From contig JALCRY010000013.1 of the NCBI GenBank assembly GCA_022652985.1, forward strand, positions 1 to 48,726: a stretch of 48,726 nt of DNA, in the 5' to 3' direction. Numbering within the stretch: the stretch's first letter is position 1; each line of letters opens with the position of its first letter. The notes below the pieces were generated by a model that did not search any database, had not been told where the DNA came from, and saw only the letters and a program-made list of their open reading frames with translations. Source of the stretch: Eubacteriaceae bacterium (GTDB lineage Bacteria; Bacillota; Clostridia; Peptostreptococcales; Anaerovoracaceae). The translations under genes were made by a program, and so were the position numbers. This document shows, piece after piece, positions 18,080 to 26,700 of this stretch.

Positions 18080-18315
18080 GTTTTTCGGTCTGGTGTCAGC
18101 GGTCGAATGTCTACGGCGGGGTGTTTTCGGCCGACGGCACAGCCGGCAAATTATTCGGCAGAAGCGTCGGCGAAAAATCATGTGGGATCGGCCAAAGATT
18201 TTTCAGAAGATTTTTTTCGCCGGGACCCCGTTTTTATACGAGGTACATACGAATATTATATATAGCGGCAGTAAAGCCGCGAATATAATATTCTCATCAC
18301 ACACAACAATATTCC
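18080..18315 (+). other. Post-polC spacer with two large hairpins
   Basis: No credible gene lies here. One hairpin at 18131-18170 pairs CCGACG with CGTCGG and, inside it, GCCG with CGGC. A second at 18251-18293 is long and AT-rich: GAATATTATAT pairs with ATATAATATTC (11 bp), enclosing GCGGC/GCCGC. Neither is followed by a T run, so they are not ordinary terminators. They may be 3' UTR stability structures or palindromic repeat remnants. Confidence 0.55.
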
Positions 18316-18357
18316 AAAAACAGCTTTTCAGGCCTGAGGCCTGAGAAGCTGTTTTTT
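18316..18357 (+). terminator. Terminator of the pyrH-polC operon
   Basis: CAGCTTTTCAGGCC (18321-18334) pairs with GGCCTGAGAAGCTG (18338-18351) with one wobble and a 3-base loop, followed by six T. AAAAA precedes the left arm, so it may also work on the minus strand. It lies about 240 bases past the polC stop. Confidence 0.9.
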
Positions 18358-18383
18358 CAGATCAAAAAGAGAAACCCCGCGAA

Positions 18384-18461
18384 TTGGCAATGCGCGGTAT
18401 CTTGCTTGAAAACATTACTGCCGCAGTAGTTGGCGACGTGACGATGGTTGGCAATGCGCGG
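18384..18461. repeat. Two 14-bp direct repeats, 64 bp apart
   Basis: TTGGCAATGCGCGG occurs at 18384-18397 and 18448-18461. CCCCGCG just before the first copy (18375-18381) also pairs with CGCGGGG at the end of the second (18457-18463), so the segment can close as a stem. There is no further copy nearby. Confidence 0.7.
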
Positions 18462-18493
18462 GGAACAGCTGAAAAAATGGGTTGAGTCGAAAT

Positions 18494-18667
18494 AAGGTAC
18501 CAAACAGGCAAATAATCTGACATTGGTACCTTGTCCAATGGGCTACAGCGATTGAGCAATGGCTCAGACCGCGAAATCCCCTTTTTTCCATGTGTTTCTC
18601 GATGGCCGATCGCTGCAGCCCACATCTTAAGGTACCAAACAAGTGAAATATCTTTAGTTGGTACCTT
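18494..18667. repeat. Palindromic head-to-head hairpin element, copy 1
   Basis: The left unit is AAGGTACCAA (18494-18503), a 19-base loop and TTGGTACCTT (18523-18532), then six bases and the core TGGGCTACAGCGATTGAGC (18539-18557). The right unit is the mirror image: core ATCGCTGCAGCCCA (18609-18622), six bases, AAGGTACCAA (18629-18638), a 19-base loop and TTGGTACCTT (18658-18667). The outermost AAATAAGG/CCTTATTT is also inverted. Loop sequences differ while lengths and stems match. A second element with the same plan lies at 34701-34865. Inverted paired hairpins recall REPIN/BIME or MITE-like elements; the identity is unknown. Confidence 0.75.
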
Positions 18668-18725
18668 ATTTTGAAACCGGGGGAAAACAGAGAGGCGGGC
18701 GGCGACAATTTAGAGGCCGAGAGCG

Positions 18726-18754
18726 TTGACGGAACATAAAAATTACCATATAAT
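18726..18754 (+). promoter_or_regulatory. Sigma-A promoter of the nuclease-like gene
   Basis: TTGACG (18726-18731), a 17-base spacer and TATAAT (18749-18754) form a near-consensus promoter. About 125 bases of leader follow, including two copies of ATGTGCAGG and the hairpin CCGGCT/AGCCGG near 18826-18842, before the start codon at 18886. Confidence 0.75.
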
Positions 18755-18885
18755 GGAAATAACGGCCGGCAAGACAGGCATCCAAACGAGATGTGCAGGT
18801 ATTCGGACGGAATGTGCAGGCAGCCCGGCTGACAAAGCCGGTATATCAGTAAAAGGTTTTTTAATGTTCTATGAAAGGATTATTG

Positions 18886-19710
18886 ATGTTCAGGGAAATG
18901 GCTTTTATGGAAATGGCTGAAAAGGAATTATCCAGAAATAAAGAAACGCTTAAGGAGATGGACAGACTTTTGCATGAGCTGTTTGACGGGAGGCTGAAAA
19001 GACAGCAGTTAGTGAACGGCATGAAATATATGGTTCAGGAAAACGGAGCGGGGTGCGGATTCACATGCATCAATTCATCCTGGCCAGGCTGCAGCGATTT
19101 CCTTGATGAGGTGACTTCGCGCCGCATACTGGTTAAAGGAAAGAAAATCGTTGCTGAAAATATCAGGCGGCTTGAGGATATGCTTCGGGGGTATGGAGTT
19201 TATGATCCGGCAGCAATTCACAGGTCGCTGGGGGGAACGTACGGTGAATGTGAATTTTCCAGGGCTTTTATTAATGATGACATAGATCCGCGGAAATGGC
19301 TGGTTGAGGATTATGAAAAAAATCCTTCTCATCCGGAGAACCTGAAATATGAAACGAAGCAGGGCGAGCTTACCAGATCGAAATCGGAGTCGATCATATA
19401 CGACGAGCTGCATAATGCAGGTATCTGGTTTCGATACGAGTGCAGGTTCGAAATACATACGAGGTGCCGCATGTGCACTTATTATCCGGATTTTATGATT
19501 TTGCGGAAGCGTGACAGGCGCATAATTCTGTGGGAGCATTTCGGCAAGATGGATGACCCGGAATATCATGTGAAGACAATACAAAAGATACGCGACTATG
19601 CGGCATGCGGGTATTACTGCGGCCTGAATCTGATCATGACACAGGAAACCGGGGAAGAGCCGTTCACATCCCGGGAAGCTGAAGAAACGATAAGGATCAT
19701 GCAGCAATAA
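18886..19710 (+). CDS. PD-(D/E)XK-like nuclease family protein, function unknown
   Basis: A 274-residue cytoplasmic protein. ATG 18886 is chosen because AAAGGA lies at 18874-18879; an in-frame ATG at 18871 overlaps that site. The N-terminal 60 residues are a charged helix (KELSRNKETLKEMDRLL). The C-terminal half has the look of a PD-(D/E)XK fold: a leading Glu in RSKSESIIYDEL, then YYPDFMIL as the PD motif and IILWEHFG, where the WEHFG block replaces the usual (D/E)xK. Related proteins with a PDF...WEHFG pattern occur widely in Firmicutes without known function. I infer a nuclease or nuclease-derived DNA-binding role; the canonical Lys is not evident. It is alone on its own promoter next to a palindromic repeat element and may be accessory DNA. 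Confidence 0.7.
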   Translation: MFREMAFMEMAEKELSRNKETLKEMDRLLHELFDGRLKRQQLVNGMKYMVQENGAGCGFTCINSSWPGCSDFLDEVTSRRILVKGKKIVAENIRRLEDMLRGYGVYDPAAIHRSLGGTYGECEFSRAFINDDIDPRKWLVEDYEKNPSHPENLKYETKQGELTRSKSESIIYDELHNAGIWFRYECRFEIHTRCRMCTYYPDFMILRKRDRRIILWEHFGKMDDPEYHVKTIQKIRDYAACGYYCGLNLIMTQETGEEPFTSREAEETIRIMQQ

Positions 19711-19744
19711 AAAAGGCCTGCCGTGCAGATGCACAGCAGGTCCT
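19707..19744 (-). terminator. Terminator of coaBC (minus strand)
   Basis: CCTGCCGTGC (from 19718) pairs with GCACAGCAGG (to 19740) with one mismatch and an AGAT loop. The A run at 19707-19714 is a U tract when read on the minus strand. It lies between convergent genes. Confidence 0.75.
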
Positions 19745-19756
19745 GTAATGTTCGTT

Positions 19757-20956
19757 TTATTTCGCGTTTCTGAGGCGGATGGCTTCATCCACTATCGCGG
19801 CGGCGACGTCGAACTTGGAGAGTTTCTCAAGCTGTATTTCGCTGCTGGCAGTAATAATGGTGCAGACGTTAGTGTCTGTGCCGAATCCGGCGCCTTCGAC
19901 TTTGAGATTGTTCGCGACGATCATGTCGACATTCTTTTTGGTGAGTTTCTTTCTGGAGTTTTCGAGCATGTTCTGCGTTTCCATCGAAAATCCGCAGAGT
20001 ATCTGGCCCGGCTTTTTGCGGCTGCCCAGTTCCATCAATATGTCCTTGGTGCGCTCCAGCTCTATTTTCAGATCGCCGTCTTTTTTCTTTACTTTATCGT
20101 CGTATTTGACGGCAGGCGTGTAGTCTGCTACGGCTGCGGCTTTGAAAACAAAGTCCGCGTTTTCCGCGCGTGATGTTACTTCATCATACATGTCCTGCGT
20201 GGATTTTACTCTTACGACATCCACGAAACGCGGCGGCTCGATAGCGGTCTCGCCGGTTACAAGTGTGACATTTGCGCCTCTGAGCATGCAGACCTTCGCG
20301 ATCGCGTAGCCCATTTTCCCGGTCGAGTGATTCGTAATAAATCTGACAGGATCCATAGACTCCTGAGTCGGCCCCGCGGTCACGAGAACGTTCACACCGG
20401 CCATGTCTTTTTCCGCGGCCAGGTCCCGGAGAATGTATTCCAGGAGATCCGAAGGCTCAGGCATCTTGCCGGCGCCGACATCGTTGCAGGCGAGGAGGCC
20501 GTAGGCAGGGTCGATGATCTCGAAGCCGTAATGTGCGAGCTTTTTGAGATTGTCCTGCGTGATAGGATTTTCGTACATGTTCGTGTTCATTGCCGGCGCG
20601 ACGAGTTTTTTGCAGGTTGCCGCCAGCGTTACGGTTGTAAGCATGTCGTCGGCAATGCCCGCTGCCAGTTTGGCGATCGCATCTGCGGAGGCAGGGGCAA
20701 TCATGATGAGGTCAGCCTTTTTCGCAATCGAGATGTGGGTGATTTCATATTTGAAATCACGTTCAAAGGTGTCTATGATGCATCTGTTCCCGGTGAGCGA
20801 TTCAAATGTCAGCGGAGTGATGAATTCAGCTGCGTTTTTCGTCATTATTACCTGAACATCGGCCTCCTGTTTTTTGAGGGCGCTCGCAAGGTATGCCGCT
20901 TTATAGGCAGCGATACTTCCCGTAATCCCGAGAACTACACATTTTCCTTTTAACAT
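19757..20956 (-). CDS. coaBC: Bifunctional phosphopantothenoylcysteine decarboxylase / phosphopantothenate-cysteine ligase
   Basis: A 399-residue two-domain enzyme for two steps of coenzyme A synthesis. The start (complement of 20954-20956, MLKGKCVVLGITG) follows GAAGAAGGA; a longer in-frame start lacks a site. The N-terminal CoaC domain is a flavoprotein with GSIAAYKAA, the active-site His in ITHISIAKKADL, PAMNTNMYENP, and a substrate-recognition Cys in LACNDVGAGKMPEP. The CoaB domain starts near 185 with VLVTAGPTQESMDPVRFITNHSTGKMG, followed by a CTP-binding region ending in KKNVDMIVANNL. It is transcribed alone on the opposite strand from both flanking genes. Confidence 0.96.
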   Translation of the reverse strand: MLKGKCVVLGITGSIAAYKAAYLASALKKQEADVQVIMTKNAAEFITPLTFESLTGNRCIIDTFERDFKYEITHISIAKKADLIMIAPASADAIAKLAAGIADDMLTTVTLAATCKKLVAPAMNTNMYENPITQDNLKKLAHYGFEIIDPAYGLLACNDVGAGKMPEPSDLLEYILRDLAAEKDMAGVNVLVTAGPTQESMDPVRFITNHSTGKMGYAIAKVCMLRGANVTLVTGETAIEPPRFVDVVRVKSTQDMYDEVTSRAENADFVFKAAAVADYTPAVKYDDKVKKKDGDLKIELERTKDILMELGSRKKPGQILCGFSMETQNMLENSRKKLTKKNVDMIVANNLKVEGAGFGTDTNVCTIITASSEIQLEKLSKFDVAAAIVDEAIRLRNAK

Positions 20957-21013
20957 TTTTTCCTTCTTCCTCTGCGCCGCAGGGTGCGGCTCACAATTCA
21001 CTATATTATGGAT

Positions 21014-21042
21014 ATTTTAACGTGCTGAAAGGCGAAAATCAA
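21014..21042 (-). promoter_or_regulatory. Promoter of coaBC
   Basis: Read on the minus strand, TTGATT (21042-21037), a 17-base spacer and TAAAAT (21019-21014) fit sigma-A. They lie about 60 bases before the coaBC start codon. Confidence 0.6.
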
Positions 21043-21146
21043 CTATTACATGAACGGGCAGTAATGGTTTTGCGCGGGCAGGCGGGTCTGTCAGGCGATA
21101 TGTGCGGCGCGGGCAAATAAACATTTGTCAGAAAACGCGTGTTTTC

Positions 21147-21175
21147 TTGCAATCAAAGCTGTATCATGTTAATAT
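21147..21175 (+). promoter_or_regulatory. Promoter of the rimP-nusA-infB operon
   Basis: TTGCAA (21147-21152) and TAATAT (21170-21175) are 17 bases apart. The imperfect palindrome AGAAAACGCGTGTTTTCT (21131-21148) overlaps the upstream edge and could be a regulator site. Confidence 0.5.
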
Positions 21176-21205
21176 ATCAATGTAATCATACTAGTATTGT
21201 AAGAC

Positions 21206-21228
21206 AGGAGTGCTCATGGAGCACTCCT
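21206..21228 (+). other. Perfect hairpin in the rimP leader
   Basis: AGGAGTGCT (21206-21214) and AGCACTCCT (21220-21228) form a 9-bp perfect stem with a 5-base loop about 20 bases before the rimP start. Its left arm contains AGGAG, so it would hide that Shine-Dalgarno-like sequence. No T run follows. Confidence 0.55.
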
Positions 21229-21246
21229 ATATTTATGGAGTTAGAC

Positions 21247-21732
21247 ATGGCGAAAGCAAAAATAAAAGACGCCGTCTCGGATATACTGGCAGAGTTTCTT
21301 GAGAATGAAGGACTCGAGCTTTACAACGTCGAGTTCATCAAAGAATCAAAAGACTGGTTCCTGAGGGTCTACATCGACAAGGTGCAGGATCCTTCCGGGG
21401 ACGAACAGTATGTCGGCACGGACGATTGCGAAAAAGTCAGCCGCTATCTCAGCGAAAAACTTGACGAAGATAATATGATCGAACAGAAATATTACCTGGA
21501 AGTAAGTTCGCCGGGGATGGACAGAGAACTGATCACAGACGCACATTATGAGAGATTCAAAGGCCGTCAGGTAGAGGTGAAGCTGTATAAGGCGATAGAC
21601 GGGACCAAAACGGTGAGCGGGGAACTGCTGGGCATCGGAGATGCAGGCATCCTCGTAAAAGACGAGAAAGATAAAATATGGACGCTGCCGAAGGATACCG
21701 TAGCGAAGACCAGACTGGCAGTGATTTTTTAA
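21247..21732 (+). CDS. rimP: Ribosome maturation factor RimP
   Basis: A 161-residue protein needed for 30S subunit maturation, of usual family length. ATG 21247 (MAKAKIKDAV) is chosen because TGGAG at 21236-21240 is six bases upstream; ATG 21235 overlaps this site. Family features are NVEFIKESKDWFLRVYID, TDDCEKVSRYLSEKLD and the highly conserved EVSSPGMDRELI block, followed by an SH3-like C-terminal domain (FKGRQVEVKLYK). It heads the rimP-nusA-rnpM-ylxQ-infB-rbfA operon, the standard bacterial order. Confidence 0.96.
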   Translation: MAKAKIKDAVSDILAEFLENEGLELYNVEFIKESKDWFLRVYIDKVQDPSGDEQYVGTDDCEKVSRYLSEKLDEDNMIEQKYYLEVSSPGMDRELITDAHYERFKGRQVEVKLYKAIDGTKTVSGELLGIGDAGILVKDEKDKIWTLPKDTVAKTRLAVIF

Positions 21733-21762
21733 AAGCGAAAAGATACAGGAGGAATATTTTCG

Positions 21763-23181
21763 ATGAATAAGGAGTTTATTGAGGCGATAGATGCGCTCGA
21801 AAAAGAAAAGGGAATTTCCAAGGAAATGCTTTTTGAAGCCATCGAATCGGCTCTTATATCTGCATATAAGAAGAACTACGGAGCCAACGGCAACGTAGGA
21901 GTTGAGATGGACAGAGAAGAGGGCGAGATCACCGTCTACATGAGGATGGATGTCGTCGACGAAGTCGAAGATGAAAGCGTGCAGATATCCGTGGAGGATG
22001 CAAAGGAAATAGACCCTGCATACGAAGTCGGCGATGTTGTGGAGTATCAGGTCAAGCCTGAGGACTTCGGCAGGATCGCAGCGCAGACCGCTAAGCAGGT
22101 AGTCGTTCAGAGAATAAGAGAAGCCGAAAGAGGCATGATTTTCGACAACTATATCGAGAAGACGGGCGAAGTCGTTACCGGTACCGTACAGAGAAAGAGC
22201 AACGAAACGATCTTTGTCAATATGGGCAGGACCGAGGGAATACTGCCGGTCAAGGAACAAGTGCCGGGCGAAAACTTCAATGTCAACGACAGGATCAAAG
22301 TCTATATTATGGATGTAAAAAAGACGACAAAGGGACCGCAGGTATTTTTGTCGAGGTCGCATCCGGGACTGGTCAAGAGACTGTTCGAGCAGGAAGTCCC
22401 TGAAATAGAAGACGGCATAGTAGAGATAAAGAGCATTGCGAGAGAAGCCGGTTCCAGAACCAAAATGGCGGTTTACACCGAGGATGAAAACGTGGATCCG
22501 GTCGGCGCGTGCGTAGGAACAAGAGGATCGAGAGTGCAGAGCATCGTCGATGAACTTTTCAATGAAAAGATCGACATCATCAACTGGAGCGATGATCCGC
22601 ACGAACTTATCAGTAATGTCCTTTCGCCGGCAAAAGTCGAAAGCGTATCGATCAATGAGGCGGACAAAATCGCCACGGTTGTAGTCCCGGACTATCAGCT
22701 GTCGCTGGCAATAGGAAAATCCGGACAGAACGTAAGGCTGGCCGCAAAACTCTGCGGATGGAAAATAGATATCAAGAGTCATACTCAGATGGAGGAAGGC
22801 GCAGCGGAAGACGAATACGAAGACGAATATGATGATGAGTATTCGGAAGAAACAGCAGATACAGCCGAGGCAGCTGAGAAAACAACGGGAGAAGCAGAGG
22901 ACATCGACGAAGACATCGACGACGATTATGAAGAGGCTGAAGACGAAGAGACGGATGATGCCGCAGAAGCTGAAGAAGCTGAAGAAGACGACGAAGAAGA
23001 TGAAGATGAAGAGACTGAAATCTTTGATGGTGTCGAAGGATCCGCAGAAGTCGATTATCAGGAAATCGAAGACGAAGAGACCGAAGACGTCGAAGGAGCC
23101 GGTGCTGAAGAAACAGAAACTGAAGCCGCCGAGCCGGAAGAAGAGGTCGAGACGGAAGAAACTGAAGAGGAAGAGAAATAG
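21763..23181 (+). CDS. nusA: Transcription termination/antitermination factor NusA with long acidic tail
   Basis: A 472-residue RNA-polymerase-binding factor controlling pausing, termination and antitermination. The N-terminal polymerase-binding domain (1-125) is followed by an S1 domain (TGEVVTGTVQRKSNETIFVN) and two KH domains (DPVGACVGTRGSRVQSI and LSLAIGKSGQNVRLAAKL). The recognisable core ends near residue 344. The remaining roughly 128 residues are almost entirely Glu, Asp, Ala and Thr, which is unusual: Firmicute NusA commonly ends soon after the KH domains (about 370 residues). AGGAGG precedes the start. The stop adjoins the rnpM start codon. Confidence 0.96.
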   Translation: MNKEFIEAIDALEKEKGISKEMLFEAIESALISAYKKNYGANGNVGVEMDREEGEITVYMRMDVVDEVEDESVQISVEDAKEIDPAYEVGDVVEYQVKPEDFGRIAAQTAKQVVVQRIREAERGMIFDNYIEKTGEVVTGTVQRKSNETIFVNMGRTEGILPVKEQVPGENFNVNDRIKVYIMDVKKTTKGPQVFLSRSHPGLVKRLFEQEVPEIEDGIVEIKSIAREAGSRTKMAVYTEDENVDPVGACVGTRGSRVQSIVDELFNEKIDIINWSDDPHELISNVLSPAKVESVSINEADKIATVVVPDYQLSLAIGKSGQNVRLAAKLCGWKIDIKSHTQMEEGAAEDEYEDEYDDEYSEETADTAEAAEKTTGEAEDIDEDIDDDYEEAEDEETDDAAEAEEAEEDDEEDEDEETEIFDGVEGSAEVDYQEIEDEETEDVEGAGAEETETEAAEPEEEVETEETEEEEK

Positions 23182-23454
23182 TTGAAAGAAAAAAGAGATC
23201 CTATGAGAAAGTGCGTGGGCTGCAATGTGTCCAGGCCGCAGAAAGAACTGGTACGTCTGGCATGTGCGGACGGCAGGGTGTTTGTCGACAGGGACGGGAA
23301 AGCTCCGGGAAGAGGAGTGTACTTGTGTCCTGATGCTTCGTGTGTAAAAAAAGCGAAAAAGAAGAATGCACTGCAGCGCAGTTTCGGGGTCGCGATCGAT
23401 GCCGGGAAACTGGAAGAATTGCTGAAGGAGGTAGAAGATAATGGGAAAACCTGA
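23182..23454 (+). CDS. rnpM: RNase P modulator RnpM (YlxR family)
   Basis: A 90-residue basic protein of the YlxR/DUF448 family. The signature is MRKCVGCNVSRPQKELVR followed by PGRGVYLCPDASCVKKA. In Bacillus subtilis the homologue binds RNase P RNA and modulates it; it was earlier described as a nucleoid-associated regulator. The TTG at 23182, directly after the nusA stop, gives the usual short lead before RKCVGC; ATG 23203 is the alternative. It overlaps the next gene by 14 bases. Confidence 0.93.
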   Translation: MKEKRDPMRKCVGCNVSRPQKELVRLACADGRVFVDRDGKAPGRGVYLCPDASCVKKAKKKNALQRSFGVAIDAGKLEELLKEVEDNGKT

Positions 23455-23779
23455 AAGCCTGATGGGCTTTGCAGCCAGATCTAAAAGCCTCGTTTCCGGT
23501 TCGAACACTTGTGAGATAAATGCCAAGAAGGGAAAACTCAGATTGCTGATAGTAGCTGAAGATATCGCCGAAGGCAGCCGTGAAAAGATGGTCAGGCTGG
23601 CTGAGTCAGGAGGTATCCCCTACAGGATATACGGAAAGAGCGACGATCTGTCGCATATTACCGGCACTTCGGGACGAAGTGTCTTCGGGATAACGGACCG
23701 CGGATTTGCGGATTCGATAATGAAAGAAATAGATATTACTTTAGATACAGAGCAAGCTAAGAATAAGGAGGTGTTCTGA
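23441..23779 (+). CDS. ylxQ: L7Ae/L30e-family RNA-binding protein YlxQ
   Basis: A 112-residue protein of the L7Ae/L30e/S12e/Gadd45 fold, located as usual between the ylxR gene and infB. Typical marks are the opening GFAARSKSLVSGSNTCE, LRLLIVAEDIAEGSREKM and IPYRIYGKSDDLSHITG. Relatives bind kink-turn RNA, but the cellular role of YlxQ is unsettled. The start overlaps rnpM, preceded by AAGGAGG inside that gene, and the stop overlaps the infB start, so the three are translationally coupled. Confidence 0.93.
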   Translation: MGKPESLMGFAARSKSLVSGSNTCEINAKKGKLRLLIVAEDIAEGSREKMVRLAESGGIPYRIYGKSDDLSHITGTSGRSVFGITDRGFADSIMKEIDITLDTEQAKNKEVF

Positions 23780-26700
23780 TGACGATCAAAATTAAGGATC
23801 TTGCAGAAGAACTCAACATAACAGCGAAAGAGCTGGTTGAAAAAGCGAAAGCAATGGGGCTGGAAGCAAAAACAGTGAGCAGCACATTGTCGGAAATAGA
23901 CGGGAAGGCGCTGAAGAACGCAATACTGGCAAAGAGGGCAAAAGGTGCTGAAACAAAAATAGTGAAGGCGCCGAAGAAAGCCGATGAAGATGACGGGGAC
24001 GCGTCAAAAGTAAAGCTCAAGGCGGCGAAGGTAAAAGAAGTGCTGCCGAAGAAAAAGAGCGCGCCGGCGAGAAGAGCGGCGGATGATGAAAAGCCTGTAA
24101 CGCGCAAGCCGCCTATTGGCAGACCTCTGCCAAAGGAGGAAGCGGCGAATCACAGACCGCCGATAGGCACACCTCTGCCTAAACGTGCAGTGAAGCCGAA
24201 AGAGGAAGAAGAGGAAGTCAAACCTCAGCCGAAGATGGCGGAAGTTGCCAGGAAGGCCGAAGCCAAGGAAGCCGAGAAAGCGGCGGAGAAGGCAGCGGAA
24301 AAAGCCGTTGCGGAAACACCGGAAGATACTGCGGAAAAAGCAGTGGAGAAAACCGCGGAAAAAGCACCGGAAAAAAATGCCGAAAAACCGGCAGAACAGG
24401 CGCCGGAAAAAACTCCGGAGAAGGCAGCCGTGAAAGCGGAGACAGAAGGTGCAAAGCCGGCTGAAGAAAAACACGCTGCTGCAGCGGAGCCGGCAAAGGC
24501 AGAGCAGCATGAAAAAGCAGTGCATGCCGAAAAAACAGAAAGACCGGCAAAGACCGCAGGTGCAGAAAAAGGCGTGAAGACTGCGGCGGCGAAAGCAGCC
24601 GATGCCGGCAGGACTGAAAAAACCGAAAAGAAAGAGCACGAAAAGAAGGGCTCTGTTATGAGGAGAAACGGAATAGCTCCGCAGAAGATCAAGATCATCA
24701 AGACTGCACAGCAGGTGCAGGCTGAAGAAAAAGCTGCGAAGGAAAAGAGAGCGGCTGCTGAAAAGAAGAGGGCGGAAGCCAAGGCTGCAGCGAAGAAGAC
24801 AGAAGGAGAAAGGCCGAAGAGAAGAAGGCCTGCTGATTCGAGTGCGCCTGCAGCAACATCGTCTTCATCTTCCACAGGGACAACGGAGAATCGTGAAGGC
24901 AGCCACAAGAAAAAGAAAAAGAAGGATAAGGAGTTCGATAAGCTCAGCAAGATAGACGAGAAGCGCGAGAGCAGGACGAGAGGCAGATCTCTCGAGAAGA
25001 GGACCAGGAACAAACACATCAAAAAGACTCAGGTCGAGGATGTTCCTGAGGTCGAAGAAGAAGTACTGCCGGTAGGAACAAAGGTAGTCAATGTTCCTAT
25101 CACTATTGCCGGATTCTGCGAGCAGGTGGGCGTGACGATCCCTAAGGTCATCATGACGCTGCTCGGCATGGGCATCATTGCAAACCAGAATCAGAACATT
25201 GATGACGTTACAGTGGCGACGCTGGCCGACGAGCTCGGCATCAACGTGGTCATCGGTCAGGTGGAGGAAGAGGAAGAAGAAGAAGGAATCGAGATTTTCG
25301 AGGACAGAGAAAAAGACCTCAAGCCGAGACCGCCGATCATTACTGTAATGGGACATGTAGACCACGGCAAGACGTCGCTCCTCGACGCGATCAGAGATAC
25401 GAACGTGACGGACAAGGAGTTCGGCGGCATCACACAGCATATCGGTGCGTCGGAAGTAGTAATAAATGGTCAGAAGATCGTTTTCCTCGACACGCCGGGA
25501 CATGAGGCATTCACGGCCATGAGAGCCCGCGGAGCGGACATTACTGATATCGCGGTGCTCGTTGTAGCTGCCGACGACAGTGTAAAGCCGCAGACAGTAG
25601 AATCGATCAGCCATGCGAAGGCTGCGGGAGTTCCTATAATCGTGGCGATAAACAAGATGGATAAACCGGGAGCAAATCCGGACAAGGTCAAGCAGGATCT
25701 GGCGGATCACGGAGTTCTCGTTGAGGACTGGGGCGGAGACACGATCTCTGTACCGGTGTCGGCCAAGACAGGCGAGGGGATCAAGAGCCTCCTCGAAATG
25801 ATATTACTGCAGGCGGAAGTCCTCGAACTGAAGGCTAACCCTGACAGGCTGGCGATGGGAAATGTCATCGAAGCAAGACTCGACAAGGCTAAAGGCCCGG
25901 TTGCGTCGCTGCTCGTCATGAACGGAACGCTGAAGGCCGGACAGTCGATCGTTGCCGGAACATGTGCAGGCAGAATAAGGCTGATGACCGATTATAAGGG
26001 CAAGACTATCAGGAAAGCGGGACCTGCTACAGCGGTAGAAGTTCTCGGACTCAGTGATGTCCCTATGTCGGGAGATACGTTCAATGCGGTCAGCGAGGAC
26101 AAGAAGGCCAAGGAGATCGCGGAACACAGAAAGACAAAACAGAGAGAAGAAGTGATGGCGAGAAATTCGTCGAGCACACTGGAAGAGCTCTTTGAAAGAA
26201 TACAGCACGGAGAAGCAAAGGAACTCAATCTCATCGTCAAAGCTGATGTCATGGGTTCGGTCGGCGCGGTCACGACATCGCTCGAAAAGCTCTCCAATGA
26301 CGAAGTAAAGGTCAAAATAATCCATTCGAGCGTAGGTGCGATCACCGAGTCGGATGTAATACTGGCCAGCACTTCGGATGCTATCATCATCGGGTTCAAT
26401 GTAAGACCGAGCGCTGCGGTGCAGTCGGCTGCGGAACGCGAAAATGTCCAGATCAGGACATATACGGTCATCTACAACATTATCGATGATGTTGCCAACG
26501 CTATCAAGGGTATGCTCGATCCTGAGTTCAAAGAGGTCGTTCTCGGAGAATGTCAGGTCAGAGATACGTTCAAGGTGCCGAATGTCGGAGTCGTTGCAGG
26601 TGCATATGTCACGAACGGCAAGATCGTCAGGAACGCCGAGATACGTCTGGTGCGCGACGGCATCGTGATACACGAAGGCAAGATAAGTTCGCTAAAGAGG

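Noticed and set aside
18384-18461. CRISPR-like direct repeats
   Set aside because: Only two 14-bp copies, no array, no cas genes nearby.
18494-18667. GGTACC palindromes as T-box antiterminators
   Set aside because: The T-box motif at 39168-39182 shares only GGTACC; the other T-box blocks, a specifier stem and a downstream synthetase gene are missing.
19087-19099. A third copy of the palindromic element core
   Set aside because: GGCTGCAGCGATT lies within coding sequence, lacks flanking hairpins, and a 13-base match can be chance; kept only as a remark.
21346-23526. A 726-codon minus-strand reading frame opposite rimP, nusA and rnpM
   Set aside because: It is antisense to three conserved genes, and its Phe-rich composition is what the acidic Glu/Asp codons of nusA give when read backwards.
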